In this document: in pieces, positions 47,874-57,994 of the stretch | How positions within the stretch are numbered: position 1 is the first letter of the stretch | Layout of the letters: every line of letters begins with the position of its first letter | From: Conexibacter sp. CPCC 205762 | GTDB taxonomy: Bacteria; Actinomycetota; Thermoleophilia; Solirubrobacterales; Solirubrobacteraceae | DNA: 64,000 nt | Direction of reading: 5' to 3' | Assembly: GCF_030646155.1 (NCBI RefSeq) | Contig: NZ_JAUTDN010000029.1 | Coordinates: 1 to 64,000 of the forward strand | Translations under genes and position numbers: made by a program | Notes under the pieces: model-generated | Seen by the model: only the letters and a program-made list of their open reading frames with translations | Database searches by the model: none | Told to the model about the DNA's origin: nothing

Positions 47874-48755
47874 CTAGCCCACGGCGCCGATCGCGCCCGG
47901 GTTGGCGTCCAGCCACGCGCCGAGCCCCTGCGGCGGACGGCCGCTGACGCGCTGCACCGCGTCGGAGACGACCGCCATCTCGCCGCTCGCGATCGCCGCG
48001 TAGGATGTCACCCACCCCTCGATCTCCCATGCTGCCGCGCCGCTGCCGGCGCGCGACGCGCGCGCCTCCTCCAGCGTCTCCGGCACGTACGTGACCGGCC
48101 GCCCGGCGCGCTCCGCCAGCAGCGCCGCCGTCTCGGCGACGGTCATCAGCGCCGGGCCGGTCAGGTCGTATGTCTGTCCAACGTGCTCGTCGGGCGCGAG
48201 CAGCACCGCGGCCGCGACCGCCGCGACGTCGTCGCGCGTCACCCAGGCGATCGACCCCTCCCCCGCCGGGCCGCGGATGACGCCGTCGGCGCCGACCCAG
48301 TACGGCACCAGATCGGCGTAGAGGCTCGGGCGCAGGAAGCTGAACGACGCCCCGCTTGCGCGCACGTGCTGCTCGGTCGCGAAGTGGTCGCGCGCGAACG
48401 TGAAGGTCGCGTCGGGCGCGGCGGCGAGGAACGACAGGTAGACGATCCGCTCGACGCCGGCGGCGCGCGCCGCGTCGATCGCCGCGACGTGCTCGGCGAC
48501 GCGGTCGGCCGCCTCCTTGGCGGAGACGAGCAGCAGCGTGCTCGCGCCCTCGCAGGCGGCGCGGATCGCGGCGCCGTCGGCATAGCCGCCGGGCGCGACG
48601 GCGACCGTCGCGCCCGCCCCGCCGTCCGGCAGCGACGGCGCCCGCTCGGCATCTCGCACCAGCAGCCGCTGGCCGGCGCCGGCCTCGCTCAGCAGGCGTG
48701 CGACGCGGCTGCCGATCGCGCCGCTGGCGCCCGTCACGACGATCGTCTCGCTCAT
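47874..48755 (-). CDS. NAD(P)-binding SDR a5-like (NmrA/QOR2-type) protein
   Basis: 293 residues. Rossmann start IVVTGASGAIGSRVARLLSEAG, LVRDAERAP, then TLLLVSAKEAADRVAEHVAAIDAARAAGVERIVYLSFLAAAPDATFTFARDHFATE and a C-terminal substrate lobe. This is the atypical SDR group that includes NmrA and quinone oxidoreductase 2; it may sense redox state or reduce quinones. ATG at 48755. 72 bases separate it from the flavin oxidoreductase gene upstream on the same strand, so both may be on one transcript. Confidence 0.88.
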   Translation of the reverse strand: MSETIVVTGASGAIGSRVARLLSEAGAGQRLLVRDAERAPSLPDGGAGATVAVAPGGYADGAAIRAACEGASTLLLVSAKEAADRVAEHVAAIDAARAAGVERIVYLSFLAAAPDATFTFARDHFATEQHVRASGASFSFLRPSLYADLVPYWVGADGVIRGPAGEGSIAWVTRDDVAAVAAAVLLAPDEHVGQTYDLTGPALMTVAETAALLAERAGRPVTYVPETLEEARASRAGSGAAAWEIEGWVTSYAAIASGEMAVVSDAVQRVSGRPPQGLGAWLDANPGAIGAVG

Positions 48756-48827
48756 GCGGGCGAGTATGCCCGTCCGCGCCCGCCGGGCCTGCATCGCGGC
48801 GGCGCGGCCGCGCCCGCCGCGCCCGCC

Positions 48828-50066
<1,239 letters not shown>

Positions 50067-50074
50067 CGGCGCGA

Positions 50075-50092
50075 TGGTACCGTGCGGTACCA
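50075..50092. promoter_or_regulatory. TetR operator candidate between divergent genes
   Basis: Perfect inverted repeat TGGTAC-6-GTACCA fills the space between the two start codons (OYE at 50066, TetR at 50093). TetR autoregulation and control of the divergent gene is the common arrangement. Confidence 0.7.
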
Positions 50093-50752
50093 ATGCTCAC
50101 GCCGGTTGCCGAAGACGAGCCGGGAGAGACGCTCGACAGCGCCCGCGAGCGGCTCGTCTGCGGCATGAACGAGGCGGTCTCCGCGAAGGGCTACGCGGCG
50201 ACCACGATCGCCGACGTGGTGCGCGCCGCGCGCGTCTCCAAGCGCACCTTCTACGAGCGCTTCGACGACAAGCTCGACTGCTTCCTGGCCGCCTACGACG
50301 CCGCCTCGGCGCACGTCATCGGCGCGCAGGAGGCGGCCGCCGAGCGCTCCGCCGGGCAGCCGTGGGAGGCGCGCGTGGAGGCCGTCGTCGCCGCCTACCT
50401 CGACGCGATGGCGGCACGCCCCGAGCTGACGCGCACCTTCCTCGTCGAGATCCTCGGCGCCGGCCCGCAGGCGCTCGTGCACCGGCGCGAGGCGCTCGAC
50501 CGCTTCGCCGACGCGCTCGTCTCCTTCGCGAGCGAGCTGCGGCGCGACGAGCCGCGGCTGCGGCCGGTCTCGCGCACGCTTGCGACAGCGGTCGTCGGGG
50601 GCATCAACGAACTGGTGCTGAGCGCGGCCGAGCACGGTCGCGCCGGCGAGCTGGACGGGCTGCGCGAGCCGGCGGTGGACCTGATCCGCTCCGTCCTGCG
50701 GGGCGAATCGGAGCTGCCGGACGTAACCACGAGAGGCGGAGGAGCGAGTTGA
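50093..50752 (+). CDS. TetR-family transcriptional regulator
   Basis: 219 residues. HTH near residue 35-60: KGYAATTIADVVRAARVSKRTFYERFDDKLDCFLAAYD; the rest is the helical ligand domain. The ATG touches the end of the dyad at 50075-50092, leaving no room for a ribosome site, so the transcript may be leaderless, or start inside the divergent gene. Its TGA overlaps the TTG start of the SDR gene. First gene of the tetR-SDR-quinone reductase-ACAD-APH unit. Confidence 0.92.
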   Translation: MLTPVAEDEPGETLDSARERLVCGMNEAVSAKGYAATTIADVVRAARVSKRTFYERFDDKLDCFLAAYDAASAHVIGAQEAAAERSAGQPWEARVEAVVAAYLDAMAARPELTRTFLVEILGAGPQALVHRREALDRFADALVSFASELRRDEPRLRPVSRTLATAVVGGINELVLSAAEHGRAGELDGLREPAVDLIRSVLRGESELPDVTTRGGGAS

Positions 50753-51531
50753 GCGAGCGGACGATCCCCGACCTGCGCGACAAGGTCGCGCTCGTCACCG
50801 GCGGCGCCAGCGGCATCGGCCGGTTGACCGCGTTCGCGCTGGCGGCGGCCGGCGCCGAGGTCGTCGTCGCAGACCTCGACGGCGCCGGCGCGGCCGAGGT
50901 CGCCGACAGAGTCGGCGGGCATGCCTTCGTGCTCGACGTCAGCGACCTCGAGGCCAACCACGCCGCCGTCGCCTTCGCGCAGGAGCAGGCCGGCGGCCTC
51001 GACCTCGTGCTGCTGAACGCCGGCGTCACCAGCGACACGATGATCGGCGAGCAGTTCGACCTGTCGCTCTACCGCCGCGCGATGGGCGTCAACCTCGACG
51101 GCGTCGTCTTCGGCACGCAGGCCGCCCTGCCCGCCCTGCGCGAGCGCGGCGGCGGCGCGATCGTCGCGACCGCCTCGCTCGCCGGCCTCACCGCCGTGCC
51201 GCTGGACGCGATCTACGCCGCCAACAAGCACGCGGTCGTCGGCCTCACGCGCTCGCTCGGCCCGCTGCTGGCGACTGAGGGAATCCGCTTCAACGCCGTC
51301 TGCCCGACCTTCGCCGAGACGCCGCTGATCGCGCACGTCAGAGACGGGCTGCGCCAGGCCGGCTTCGAGCTGCTCGACCCTGCGATCGTCGCCGACACCG
51401 CGCTGCGGCTGTTCGGCGGCGAGGGCAGCGGCGAGTGCTGGTTCGTGCAGATCGGACGCGAGCCGGCGCCGTTCCAGTTCCGCAACATCCCCGGGCCGCG
51501 CACGGAACCGCGCGAGGAGGAGCAGGCGTGA
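50749..51531 (+). CDS. Short-chain dehydrogenase/reductase
   Basis: 260 residues from TTG at 50749 (TTGA overlap with tetR; GGCGGAGGA upstream). Classical SDR: VALVTGGASGIGRLTAFALAAAGAEVVVADLDG, VLLNAGVTS, serine in ATASLAGL, catalytic YAANKHAVVGL. C-terminus is longer than usual with IGREPAPFQFRNIPGP. Likely oxidises a hydroxyacyl or sterol-like intermediate in the same catabolic pathway as the following genes. Confidence 0.92.
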   Translation: MSERTIPDLRDKVALVTGGASGIGRLTAFALAAAGAEVVVADLDGAGAAEVADRVGGHAFVLDVSDLEANHAAVAFAQEQAGGLDLVLLNAGVTSDTMIGEQFDLSLYRRAMGVNLDGVVFGTQAALPALRERGGGAIVATASLAGLTAVPLDAIYAANKHAVVGLTRSLGPLLATEGIRFNAVCPTFAETPLIAHVRDGLRQAGFELLDPAIVADTALRLFGGEGSGECWFVQIGREPAPFQFRNIPGPRTEPREEEQA

Positions 51532-52508
51532 AGGCGATCGAGATCGCAGAGGAGACCGGCCCGCAGATCGCGCTGCGGCTCGTCCGCCGCGACGAGCCGA
51601 CGCCCGACCAGACGCTGACCGGCGGCGAGGGCGTCGTCGTCGAGGTGCACGCGACCGGCGTCTCCTTCCCGGAGCTGCTGCAGACCCGCGGCCTGTACCA
51701 GGTCAAGCCGCCGACGCCGTTCGTGCCGGGCAGCGAGGTCGCCGGGATCGTCCGCTCCGCACCGGCCGGAGCGCACGTCAGAGCGGGCGACCGCGTCGCC
51801 GCCTTCCCGATGCTCGGCGGCTGGGCCGAGGTCGCCGTCGCGCCGACGTTCATGACCTTCCCGCTGCCCGAGCAGCTCGACTTCGCGCAGGGCGCGGCGC
51901 TGATCCTCAACTACCACACGGCGTGGTTCGCGCTGAGACTGCGCGGGCGGCTCGCGGCCGGCGAGACGGTGCTCGTGCACGGCGCCGCCGGCGGCGTCGG
52001 CACGGCCTCGCTGCAGGTCGCGAAGGGGCTCGGCGCGCGCACGATCGCGGTCGTCTCCAGCGATGAGAAGGAGCAGGTCGCGCGCGCGGCCGGCGCCGAC
52101 GAGGTCGTCCGCGCCGACGGCTTCAAGGACGCGGTGAAGCAGCTGGGCGGCGCCGACGTCGTGCTCGACCCGGTCGGCGGCGACCGCTTCACCGACTCGC
52201 TGCGGACGCTCAACGAGGACGGCCGCGCCGTCGTCGTCGGCTTCACCGCCGGCTCGATCCCCGAGGTGAGAGTCAACCGCCTGCTGCTCAACAACGTCAG
52301 CGTCGTCGGCGCCGGCTGGGGCGCCTACGTGCTGAAGCACACCGAGGTGAACCAGCAGATCGGCGGCGAGCTGCACGCGCTGATCGAGCGCGGCGTCGTC
52401 GCGCCGCTGGTCGGCGCGCGGCTGCCGCTGGAGCAGGCGGCCGACGCGCTGATGCTGCTGGAGGAACGGCGCGCGACCGGCAAGGTCGTGCTGGACGTAC
52501 GAACCTGA
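51528..52508 (+). CDS. NADPH:quinone reductase-like zinc-independent MDR
   Basis: 326 residues, GTG start overlapping the SDR stop (GTGA). Medium-chain dehydrogenase fold: GGEGVVVEVHATGVSFPELLQTRGLYQ, PFVPGSEVAGIV, nucleotide loop VLVHGAAGGVGTASLQVAKGLGA and VDPVGGDRF-like VLDPVGGDRFTDSLR. No structural-zinc cysteines, so it belongs to the quinone reductase/crotonyl-type branch. Third gene of the operon. Confidence 0.93.
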   Translation: MKAIEIAEETGPQIALRLVRRDEPTPDQTLTGGEGVVVEVHATGVSFPELLQTRGLYQVKPPTPFVPGSEVAGIVRSAPAGAHVRAGDRVAAFPMLGGWAEVAVAPTFMTFPLPEQLDFAQGAALILNYHTAWFALRLRGRLAAGETVLVHGAAGGVGTASLQVAKGLGARTIAVVSSDEKEQVARAAGADEVVRADGFKDAVKQLGGADVVLDPVGGDRFTDSLRTLNEDGRAVVVGFTAGSIPEVRVNRLLLNNVSVVGAGWGAYVLKHTEVNQQIGGELHALIERGVVAPLVGARLPLEQAADALMLLEERRATGKVVLDVRT

Positions 52509-52527
52509 CCGCGAGGAGAGAGAACGG

Positions 52528-53751
52528 ATGGACTTCGAGCTGAGCGACCGCGCCAAGCAGTACCAGGAGCGGCTGCAGGCGTTCATGGACGAACGCGTCT
52601 ACCCGGCCGAGGCGGTCTACATCGAGCAGGTGCGCGCCGGCGACACGCCGCACGTCCACCCGCCGGTGATGGAGGAGCTGAAGGAGGAGGCGCGCGCTCG
52701 CGGCCTCTGGAACCTGTTCCTGCCTGACCCCGCGCACGGCCCCGGCCTGTCGTACCTGGAGTACGCGCCGCTGGCGGAGCTGATGGGCCGCACGACGATC
52801 GCCGCCGAGGCGACCAACTGCAACGCCCCCGACACCGGCAACATGGAGGTGCTGCACCAGTTCGGCAGCGAGGCGCAGAAGGACCGCTGGCTGCAGCCGC
52901 TGCTCGACGGCGAGATCCGCTCGGCGTTCGCGATGACCGAGCCCGACGTCGCCTCCTCCGACGCGACCAACGTGCAGCTCTCGATGGTGCGCGACGGCGA
53001 CGAGCTGGTCCTCAACGGCCGCAAGTGGTGGACGACCGGCGTCATGCACCCGAGATGCAGAGTGCTGATCGTGATGGGCAAGACCGATCCGGAGGCGCAC
53101 GCCTACGCGCAGCAGTCGATGGTGCTCGTGCCGCTGGAGACGCCCGGCCTGGAGATCGTCCGCTCGCTGCCGGTCTTCGGCTACCACGACCCGGAGGGCC
53201 ACGGCGAGCTGAGCTTCACCGACGTGCGCGTCCCGTTCGAGAACGTGATCGCGCAGCCGGGCGCGGGCTTCCTGATCGCGCAGGCGCGGCTCGGGCCGGG
53301 CCGCATCCACCACTGCATGCGCGCGATCGGCGCGGCTGAGCGGGCGCTGGAGCTGATGTGCGCTCGCGCGGACGCGCGCGAGACGTTCGGCAAGCCGGTC
53401 TCGACCCGCTCCAACATCCGCGACTGGATCGCGGAGGCGCGGATCGAGCTGGAGATGCTGCGGCTGCTCGTCTTCAAGACCGCCTGGCTGGTCGACCGCG
53501 TCGGCGGCAAGAACGCCCGCATCGAGGTCGCGGCGATCAAGGTCGCGGCGCCGAACATCGCGCTGAAGATCATCGACCGCGCGATCCAGGTGCACGGCGG
53601 CGGCGGCGTCTCCGACGACACGCCGCTGGCGTACATGTACGCGCACATGCGCACGCTGCGGCTCGCCGACGGGCCCGACGAGGTCCACAAGCTGTCGATC
53701 GCGCGGCGCGAGCTGCGGCGTCAGCGGGGCGAGGAGGAGCCGGTCCTTTGA
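52528..53751 (+). CDS. Acyl-CoA dehydrogenase (ACAD10/11-like)
   Basis: 407 residues. Seen: MDFELSDRAKQYQERLQAFMDERVYP, AFAMTEPDVASSDATN (FAD/acyl site), GRKWWTTGVMHPRC, FGKPVSTRSNIRDWIAEARIELEM, and the C-terminal VHGGGGVSDDTPLAYMYAHMRTLRLADGPDEVH. The DGPDEVH ending is typical of the ACAD10/11 group, which in animals is fused to an APH-type kinase domain; here the kinase is the next gene. GAGGAG precedes the ATG. Confidence 0.95.
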   Translation: MDFELSDRAKQYQERLQAFMDERVYPAEAVYIEQVRAGDTPHVHPPVMEELKEEARARGLWNLFLPDPAHGPGLSYLEYAPLAELMGRTTIAAEATNCNAPDTGNMEVLHQFGSEAQKDRWLQPLLDGEIRSAFAMTEPDVASSDATNVQLSMVRDGDELVLNGRKWWTTGVMHPRCRVLIVMGKTDPEAHAYAQQSMVLVPLETPGLEIVRSLPVFGYHDPEGHGELSFTDVRVPFENVIAQPGAGFLIAQARLGPGRIHHCMRAIGAAERALELMCARADARETFGKPVSTRSNIRDWIAEARIELEMLRLLVFKTAWLVDRVGGKNARIEVAAIKVAAPNIALKIIDRAIQVHGGGGVSDDTPLAYMYAHMRTLRLADGPDEVHKLSIARRELRRQRGEEEPVL

Positions 53752-54830
53752 GCGCACCCGCCGGCGCCCGTTCGGAGGACCGCGCCGTCCGCGAGGAGGA
53801 CGCCTTCGACGTCGGCGCCGTCGACGCGTGGCTGCGCGGCGCCTCGCCCGGCGCCGACCTGCCGGACGGGCTGCCGCAGGTGCGGCAGTTCGCCGGCGGC
53901 GCGTCGAACCTGACGTACCTGCTGCGGTACGCCGACCGCGACCTGATCCTGCGCCGCCCGCCGGCCGGGACGAAGGCCGCCTCGGCGCACGACATGGCGC
54001 GCGAGTACCGCATCCAGGCGGCGCTGAAGCCGGTCTTCGGCGCCGTCCCGGCGGTCGTCGCACTGTGCCGGGACGCGGCCGTGATCGACAGCGACTTCTA
54101 CGTGATGGAGCGCGTCGCCGGCGTGATCCCGCGTCGCTCGATGCCGCCGGAGATCGGCACCGACCCGGCGCTGATGCGCGCGCTCGGGGACCGCTTCGTC
54201 GATCTGCTCGTCGAGCTGCACCGCGTCGACGTGCAGGCGGCCGGGCTCGCCGACCTGAGCCGCGGCGACGGCTACGTCGCACGCCAGGTCGCCGGCTGGA
54301 GCGAGCGCTACACGCGCGCGAAGACCTGGAACGTGCCCTCGTTCGCGGGCGTGATCGCGTGGCTGAGAGAGCGCCAGCCGGCCGACGTCGGCGCCTGCCT
54401 GATCCACAACGACTACCGCCTCGACAACCTCGTGCTCGACCCGGCGCAGCCGACGAACGTGCGCGCGGTGCTCGACTGGGAGCTGGCGACGATCGGCGAC
54501 CCGCTGATGGACCTCGGCAGCTCGCTCGCCTACTGGATCGAGCCCGGCGACGGCCGCGGCGCGCAGCAGTTCCGCAGACAGCCGTCGCACCTGCCGGGGA
54601 TGCCGACCCGCCGCGAGATCGTCGAGCGCTACTGCGCGGCGACCGGCCTCTCCCCGGGTGACTGGCCGTTCTACGAGGTCTTCGGCATGTTCCGCCTCGC
54701 CGGCATCGCCCAGCAGATCTACTACCGCTACCACCACGGCCAGACCCGGAACCCGGCCTTCAAGCGCTTCTGGCTCGCCGCGCACGTGCTGGAGCGGCGC
54801 TGCCGCAAGACGATGCGCGCGGCGGGCTGA
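53748..54830 (+). CDS. APH-family phosphotransferase (ACAD-linked kinase)
   Basis: 360 residues from TTG at 53748 overlapping the ACAD stop (TTGA). Kinase features: FAGGASNLTYLLRYADRDLILRRPPAGTKAASAHDMAREYRI (nucleotide loop and lysine region), catalytic LIHNDYRLDNLVLD (HxDxxxxN) and metal motif VLDWELATIGDPLMDLG. In animal ACAD10/11 the kinase phosphorylates a 4-hydroxyacyl-CoA so the dehydrogenase part can remove the phosphate; the neighbouring pair suggests the same chemistry in two proteins. Last gene of the operon. Confidence 0.92.
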   Translation: MSAPAGARSEDRAVREEDAFDVGAVDAWLRGASPGADLPDGLPQVRQFAGGASNLTYLLRYADRDLILRRPPAGTKAASAHDMAREYRIQAALKPVFGAVPAVVALCRDAAVIDSDFYVMERVAGVIPRRSMPPEIGTDPALMRALGDRFVDLLVELHRVDVQAAGLADLSRGDGYVARQVAGWSERYTRAKTWNVPSFAGVIAWLRERQPADVGACLIHNDYRLDNLVLDPAQPTNVRAVLDWELATIGDPLMDLGSSLAYWIEPGDGRGAQQFRRQPSHLPGMPTRREIVERYCAATGLSPGDWPFYEVFGMFRLAGIAQQIYYRYHHGQTRNPAFKRFWLAAHVLERRCRKTMRAAG

Positions 54831-54906
54831 GACCGCGAGGCGCCGGCTCAGCCGACGGGGACGATCGCGCCGCGCTGGACCGGCGCGCGCCTACGCACCC
54901 GTAACG

Positions 54907-54942
54907 CGAAGAAGCCCCGCTCACCAGAGCGGGGCTTCTTCG
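54907..54942. terminator. Terminator shared by tmRNA and APH gene
   Basis: A 16-base perfect stem CGAAGAAGCCCCGCTC (54907-54922 with 54927-54942) and 4-base loop ACCA, 8 bases past the tmRNA 3' end on the minus strand; also faces the plus-strand operon end. Confidence 0.85.
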
Positions 54943-54949
54943 TCTGCAG

Positions 54950-55313
54950 TGGAGACGCCGGGAATTGAACCCGGGTCCGCAGCCGCACGACAATGGCGTC
55001 TACGAGCATAGCCAGCGCTCTGTTCTCGTCCCGCGCTCGCCTCGCTGGCGGGGTTGCGCGGGACCAGCCTCCTGAAAAATGTCCCCGATTCGACAGAGGC
55101 GGATCTCCTCGGGTGAGCCTGCTTCTGATTCCGGCGATCCCCGCGGCAGGCTGGCGAGGGCCGAAACCTCACGGCTCTAGCTAGGTGCTAGGCGGCGAGG
55201 GCGTACTCGTGAGAGTCCGCACGTATGGTTTTTCCGGTGGTTTTGCGAGGCCAACCGGAACCTCGGCTCGCAACCATTCCCATGAATCGACCACGTCGAA
55301 GCCTGTCGTCCCC
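54950..55313 (-). ncRNA. ssrA: tmRNA (transfer-messenger RNA)
   Basis: About 364 bases on the minus strand. The 5' end GGGGACGACAGGCTTCGACG pairs with the 3' end CGTCTCCA; the T arm reads GGGTTCAATTCCC. The tag frame at 55188-55220 reads ADSHEYALAA then TAG, an ALAA-ending degradation tag. The genomic bases after the discriminator are CTG, so the CCA end is not encoded and must be added. With SmpB and RNase R close by this is the trans-translation set. Confidence 0.95.
55188..55220 (-). CDS. tmRNA proteolysis tag
   Basis: Ten codons and a TAG inside the tmRNA, read as ADSHEYALAA. It is appended to proteins from stalled ribosomes and directs them to ClpXP-type proteases. I assigned the resume codon as GCG by matching the YALAA ending of other tags. 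Confidence 0.85.
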   Translation of the reverse strand, partial: ADSHEYALAA

Positions 55314-55370
55314 GGGAAAGACTCTTGCCCGTCCAGTCTAGCCGACAGCGCCTGCCACAATCGATCTGAG

Positions 55371-56282
55371 ATGGAGCAGCGCAACTGGCTTCCCCCCAAC
55401 ACGCCGACCCCGCCGCCCCCGGCGTGGGACGGCGCGCCCGCGCCGCACGCGCCCGCGCCCGGCCCGCCGCCGCACGATCCGCCCGAGCCGCAGCGGCCGC
55501 CGTCGAGGCTGCGGCGGCTGTTCGGCCCGCTGCTCGTCGTCGTCGCGGCGATCGCCAGATTCCTCGGCCCGCTGAAGGGCCTGCTGCTGGCGCTGCCGAA
55601 GCTGAAGCTGCTGACGACCTCCGGCACGATGCTCGTCTCGGTCGCCGCCTACGCGCTGATCTGGGGCTGGAAGTTCGCGCTCGGCTTCGTGCTGCTGCTG
55701 CTCGTGCACGAGCTCGGCCACGTGATCCAGCTGCGGCGTGAGGGGATCGAGGCGAGCGCACCGATGTTCATCCCCTTCCTCGGCGCCGTCGTCTCGGCCA
55801 AGTCGCTCGGCGACGACGCCGCGGCGGAGGCGCGCGTCGGTCTCGCCGGCCCGGTGCTCGGCTCGCTCGGCGCGGCCGCGCTGCTGATCCCGTGGCAGCT
55901 GACCGGCGACGAGTTCTGGCAGGCGCTCGCGTTCACCGGCTTCTTCCTGAACCTCTTCAATCTGATGCCGGTCGTGCCGCTCGACGGCGGCCGCGCGATG
56001 GCGGCGATGACGCCGTGGATGTGGTTCGTCGGACTGTTCGTGATGGTCATGGTCGCGTTCGTCTTCCCCAACCCGATCATCATCATCATCGCCGTCTTCG
56101 CCGCCTTCGAGACGTGGCGGCGCTGGAAGCAGCTGAGAGAGGGCGGCGAGCAGGTCGCCTCCTACTACCGCGTCACGCCGCGCCAGCGGCTGCTGGTCGG
56201 CATCGTCTACATCGGCCTGATCGCGCTGCTGGTGCTGGGGATGGACGCGACCCACCTGGCGCGCACCTTCGCGGACGCGTAG
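55371..56282 (+). CDS. M50 site-2-type membrane metalloprotease
   Basis: 303 residues. A proline-rich cytoplasmic N-terminus of about 60 residues precedes several membrane helices. The zinc motif LLLLVHELGHVIQLR and the second motif FNLMPVVPLDGGRAMAAM (LDG) both lie in helices, as in S2P proteases that cleave regulators or anti-sigma factors within membranes. Substrate unknown. ATG at 55371, 58 bases after the tmRNA 5' end on the other strand, so divergent promoters must be close. Confidence 0.9.
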   Translation: MEQRNWLPPNTPTPPPPAWDGAPAPHAPAPGPPPHDPPEPQRPPSRLRRLFGPLLVVVAAIARFLGPLKGLLLALPKLKLLTTSGTMLVSVAAYALIWGWKFALGFVLLLLVHELGHVIQLRREGIEASAPMFIPFLGAVVSAKSLGDDAAAEARVGLAGPVLGSLGAAALLIPWQLTGDEFWQALAFTGFFLNLFNLMPVVPLDGGRAMAAMTPWMWFVGLFVMVMVAFVFPNPIIIIIAVFAAFETWRRWKQLREGGEQVASYYRVTPRQRLLVGIVYIGLIALLVLGMDATHLARTFADA

Positions 56283-56361
56283 GTCGCGTGGCGGCGGCCG
56301 CAGGCGCCATCGCCGTCGCCGCGACCGCCGCCACCGCCGCAGAGCGTTCCCACAACGACGT

Positions 56362-56390
56362 GCGGCCGGCGCGTTCAACGCACCGGCCGC
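56362..56390. terminator. Hairpin between convergent M50 and MFS genes
   Basis: GCGGCCGG (56362-56369) pairs with CCGGCCGC (56383-56390), with an inner GCGTT stem. About 80 bases after the M50 stop and 135 bases past the MFS stop. The rest of this 242-base gap holds a 14-base palindrome CGCTTGCGCAAGCG and nothing else recognisable. Confidence 0.6.
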
Positions 56391-56524
56391 CGATGGACTG
56401 ACATCCAGTCGCTCGCGGAAGCTGGACAACGCTTGCGCAAGCGGCGGATCCCCCGCCCGCCGTCGTCGCCGCCGCGCGGGGATGCCGCGACGCGACCGAC
56501 GGGCGAGGGCCCGCTGTGCTGCGT

Positions 56525-57994
56525 CTAGCTCTCGGCGATGCCGGCGACGGCCGAGTGCCGCTGGCGAGAGACCACACCGGTGAGCGCGACGAGCAGGCTG
56601 ACGAACGAGAGGCCGGCGATCACGCCGAGCGCCGGCTTGTAGGCGTCCAGCAGCACCTGCGGATCGGTCGACGCGCCCGCCTGCGAGAGGACGATCGCCG
56701 AGGCGACGGCGAGCACGACCGCGCCGCCGATCTGGAACGAGGTGTTGACGAGGCCCGAGGCGAGCCCCTGCTCGTGGTCGGCGATGCCGGCCGTCGCCTG
56801 CATGTTGAGCGCAGGGAAGGTCAGCGCGAAGCCGACGCCGAGCAGCAGCATCGTCGGCAGGATCGTCGTCACGTACGAGGGCGACTCGTCGATCCGCAGG
56901 AACAGCAGATAGCCGGCGATGAAGGCGACGAAGCCGCCGACGATCAGCGGCTGGGTGCCGATGCGGTCGGCGACCGTGCCGATCCGCGGCGCGACGGCCG
57001 CGACCAGCAGGCCGGCCGGCAGGAAGGCGAGCGCCGTCTCCAGCGCGCTCCAGCCGAGCAGGTTCTGCAGGTACAGCGTCGCGATGAACTGGAACGCGAC
57101 GTAGCTGCCGAAGACGCCGACGGCGCCGAGGTTGGCCCGCACGAGCGAGCCGGACTTGAAGATCCCGAGCCGCACGAGCGGATGCTTGACGCGCTGCTCG
57201 AGCGTGATGAAGGTCGCCAGCAGCGCGACGACGATCGCGAAGCCGCCGAGCGTCTGCGCCGAGGCCCAGCCGTGGTCGGGCGCGGTCACGACGGTGCGCA
57301 CGAGCAGCAGCATCGCGGCGCTGACGGTGACGGCGCCGCCGACGTCGAAGCTCTTGCGCTCGTTCGGGTCCGGCTTGTCCTTCGCGATCAGCTTGATGCC
57401 GGCGAGCAGCACGATCAGCGCGATCGGGCCGGGCACGAGGAAGGTCCAGCGCCAGCCGAGCTCGGTCAGCAGGCCGCCGAGGATCAGGCCGGCGGAGAAG
57501 CCGGTCGCGCCGATGCCGGCGTAGATCGCCAGCGCTCTGTTGCGGACGTGGCCCTCGGGGAAGGTCGTCGTCACGATCGAGAGGCCGGCGGGGACCGTGA
57601 AGGCCGCGCTGACGCCCTTGATGAAGCGGGTCGCGATCAGGATCGTCCCGTCGTTCGCGATGCCGCCGAGGACGGAGGCGACGGCGAAGACGGCGACCGC
57701 GGCGAGGAAGACCTTGCGGCGGCCGAGGATGTCGGCGGTGCGGCCGCCGAGCAGCAGGAGACCGCCGTATCCGAGCACGTAGCCGGAGACGACCCACTGG
57801 AGGTCGCTGGTGGAGAGGCCGAGGTCGGCCCCGATCGACGGCAGTGCGACGCCGACCATCGAGACGTCGAGCCCGTCGAGGAAGAGTGCTCCGCAGAGCA
57901 CGAGCAGCGCCCCCCACAGGCGGGCGTCCCAGTGGTTCTCGCGGGTCGCCTCGTCTGCCGGGGCGGCAGTCGGTGGAGAGAGGGTTGCGGTCAT
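56525..57994 (-). CDS. DHA2-family (EmrB/QacA-like) MFS drug efflux transporter
   Basis: 489 residues with about 14 membrane helices. Seen: LFLDGLDVSMVGVALPSIGADLGLSTSDLQWVVSGYVLGYGGLLLLGGRTADILGRRKVF (motifs D1 and A), ARFIKGVSAAFTVPAGLSIV, and GATGFSAGLILGGLLTELGWRWTFLVPGPI (motif C). ATG at 57994; upstream in-frame starts lie in the regulatory gap. Divergent from a MarR regulator, the usual arrangement for an inducible drug pump. Confidence 0.95.
   Translation of the reverse strand: MTATLSPPTAAPADEATRENHWDARLWGALLVLCGALFLDGLDVSMVGVALPSIGADLGLSTSDLQWVVSGYVLGYGGLLLLGGRTADILGRRKVFLAAVAVFAVASVLGGIANDGTILIATRFIKGVSAAFTVPAGLSIVTTTFPEGHVRNRALAIYAGIGATGFSAGLILGGLLTELGWRWTFLVPGPIALIVLLAGIKLIAKDKPDPNERKSFDVGGAVTVSAAMLLLVRTVVTAPDHGWASAQTLGGFAIVVALLATFITLEQRVKHPLVRLGIFKSGSLVRANLGAVGVFGSYVAFQFIATLYLQNLLGWSALETALAFLPAGLLVAAVAPRIGTVADRIGTQPLIVGGFVAFIAGYLLFLRIDESPSYVTTILPTMLLLGVGFALTFPALNMQATAGIADHEQGLASGLVNTSFQIGGAVVLAVASAIVLSQAGASTDPQVLLDAYKPALGVIAGLSFVSLLVALTGVVSRQRHSAVAGIAES

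Noticed and set aside
55185..55370. N-terminal extension of the M50 protease through the tmRNA gene
   Set aside because: The frame is open by chance across the antisense of tmRNA. The ATG at 55371 gives the expected proline-rich cytoplasmic start.
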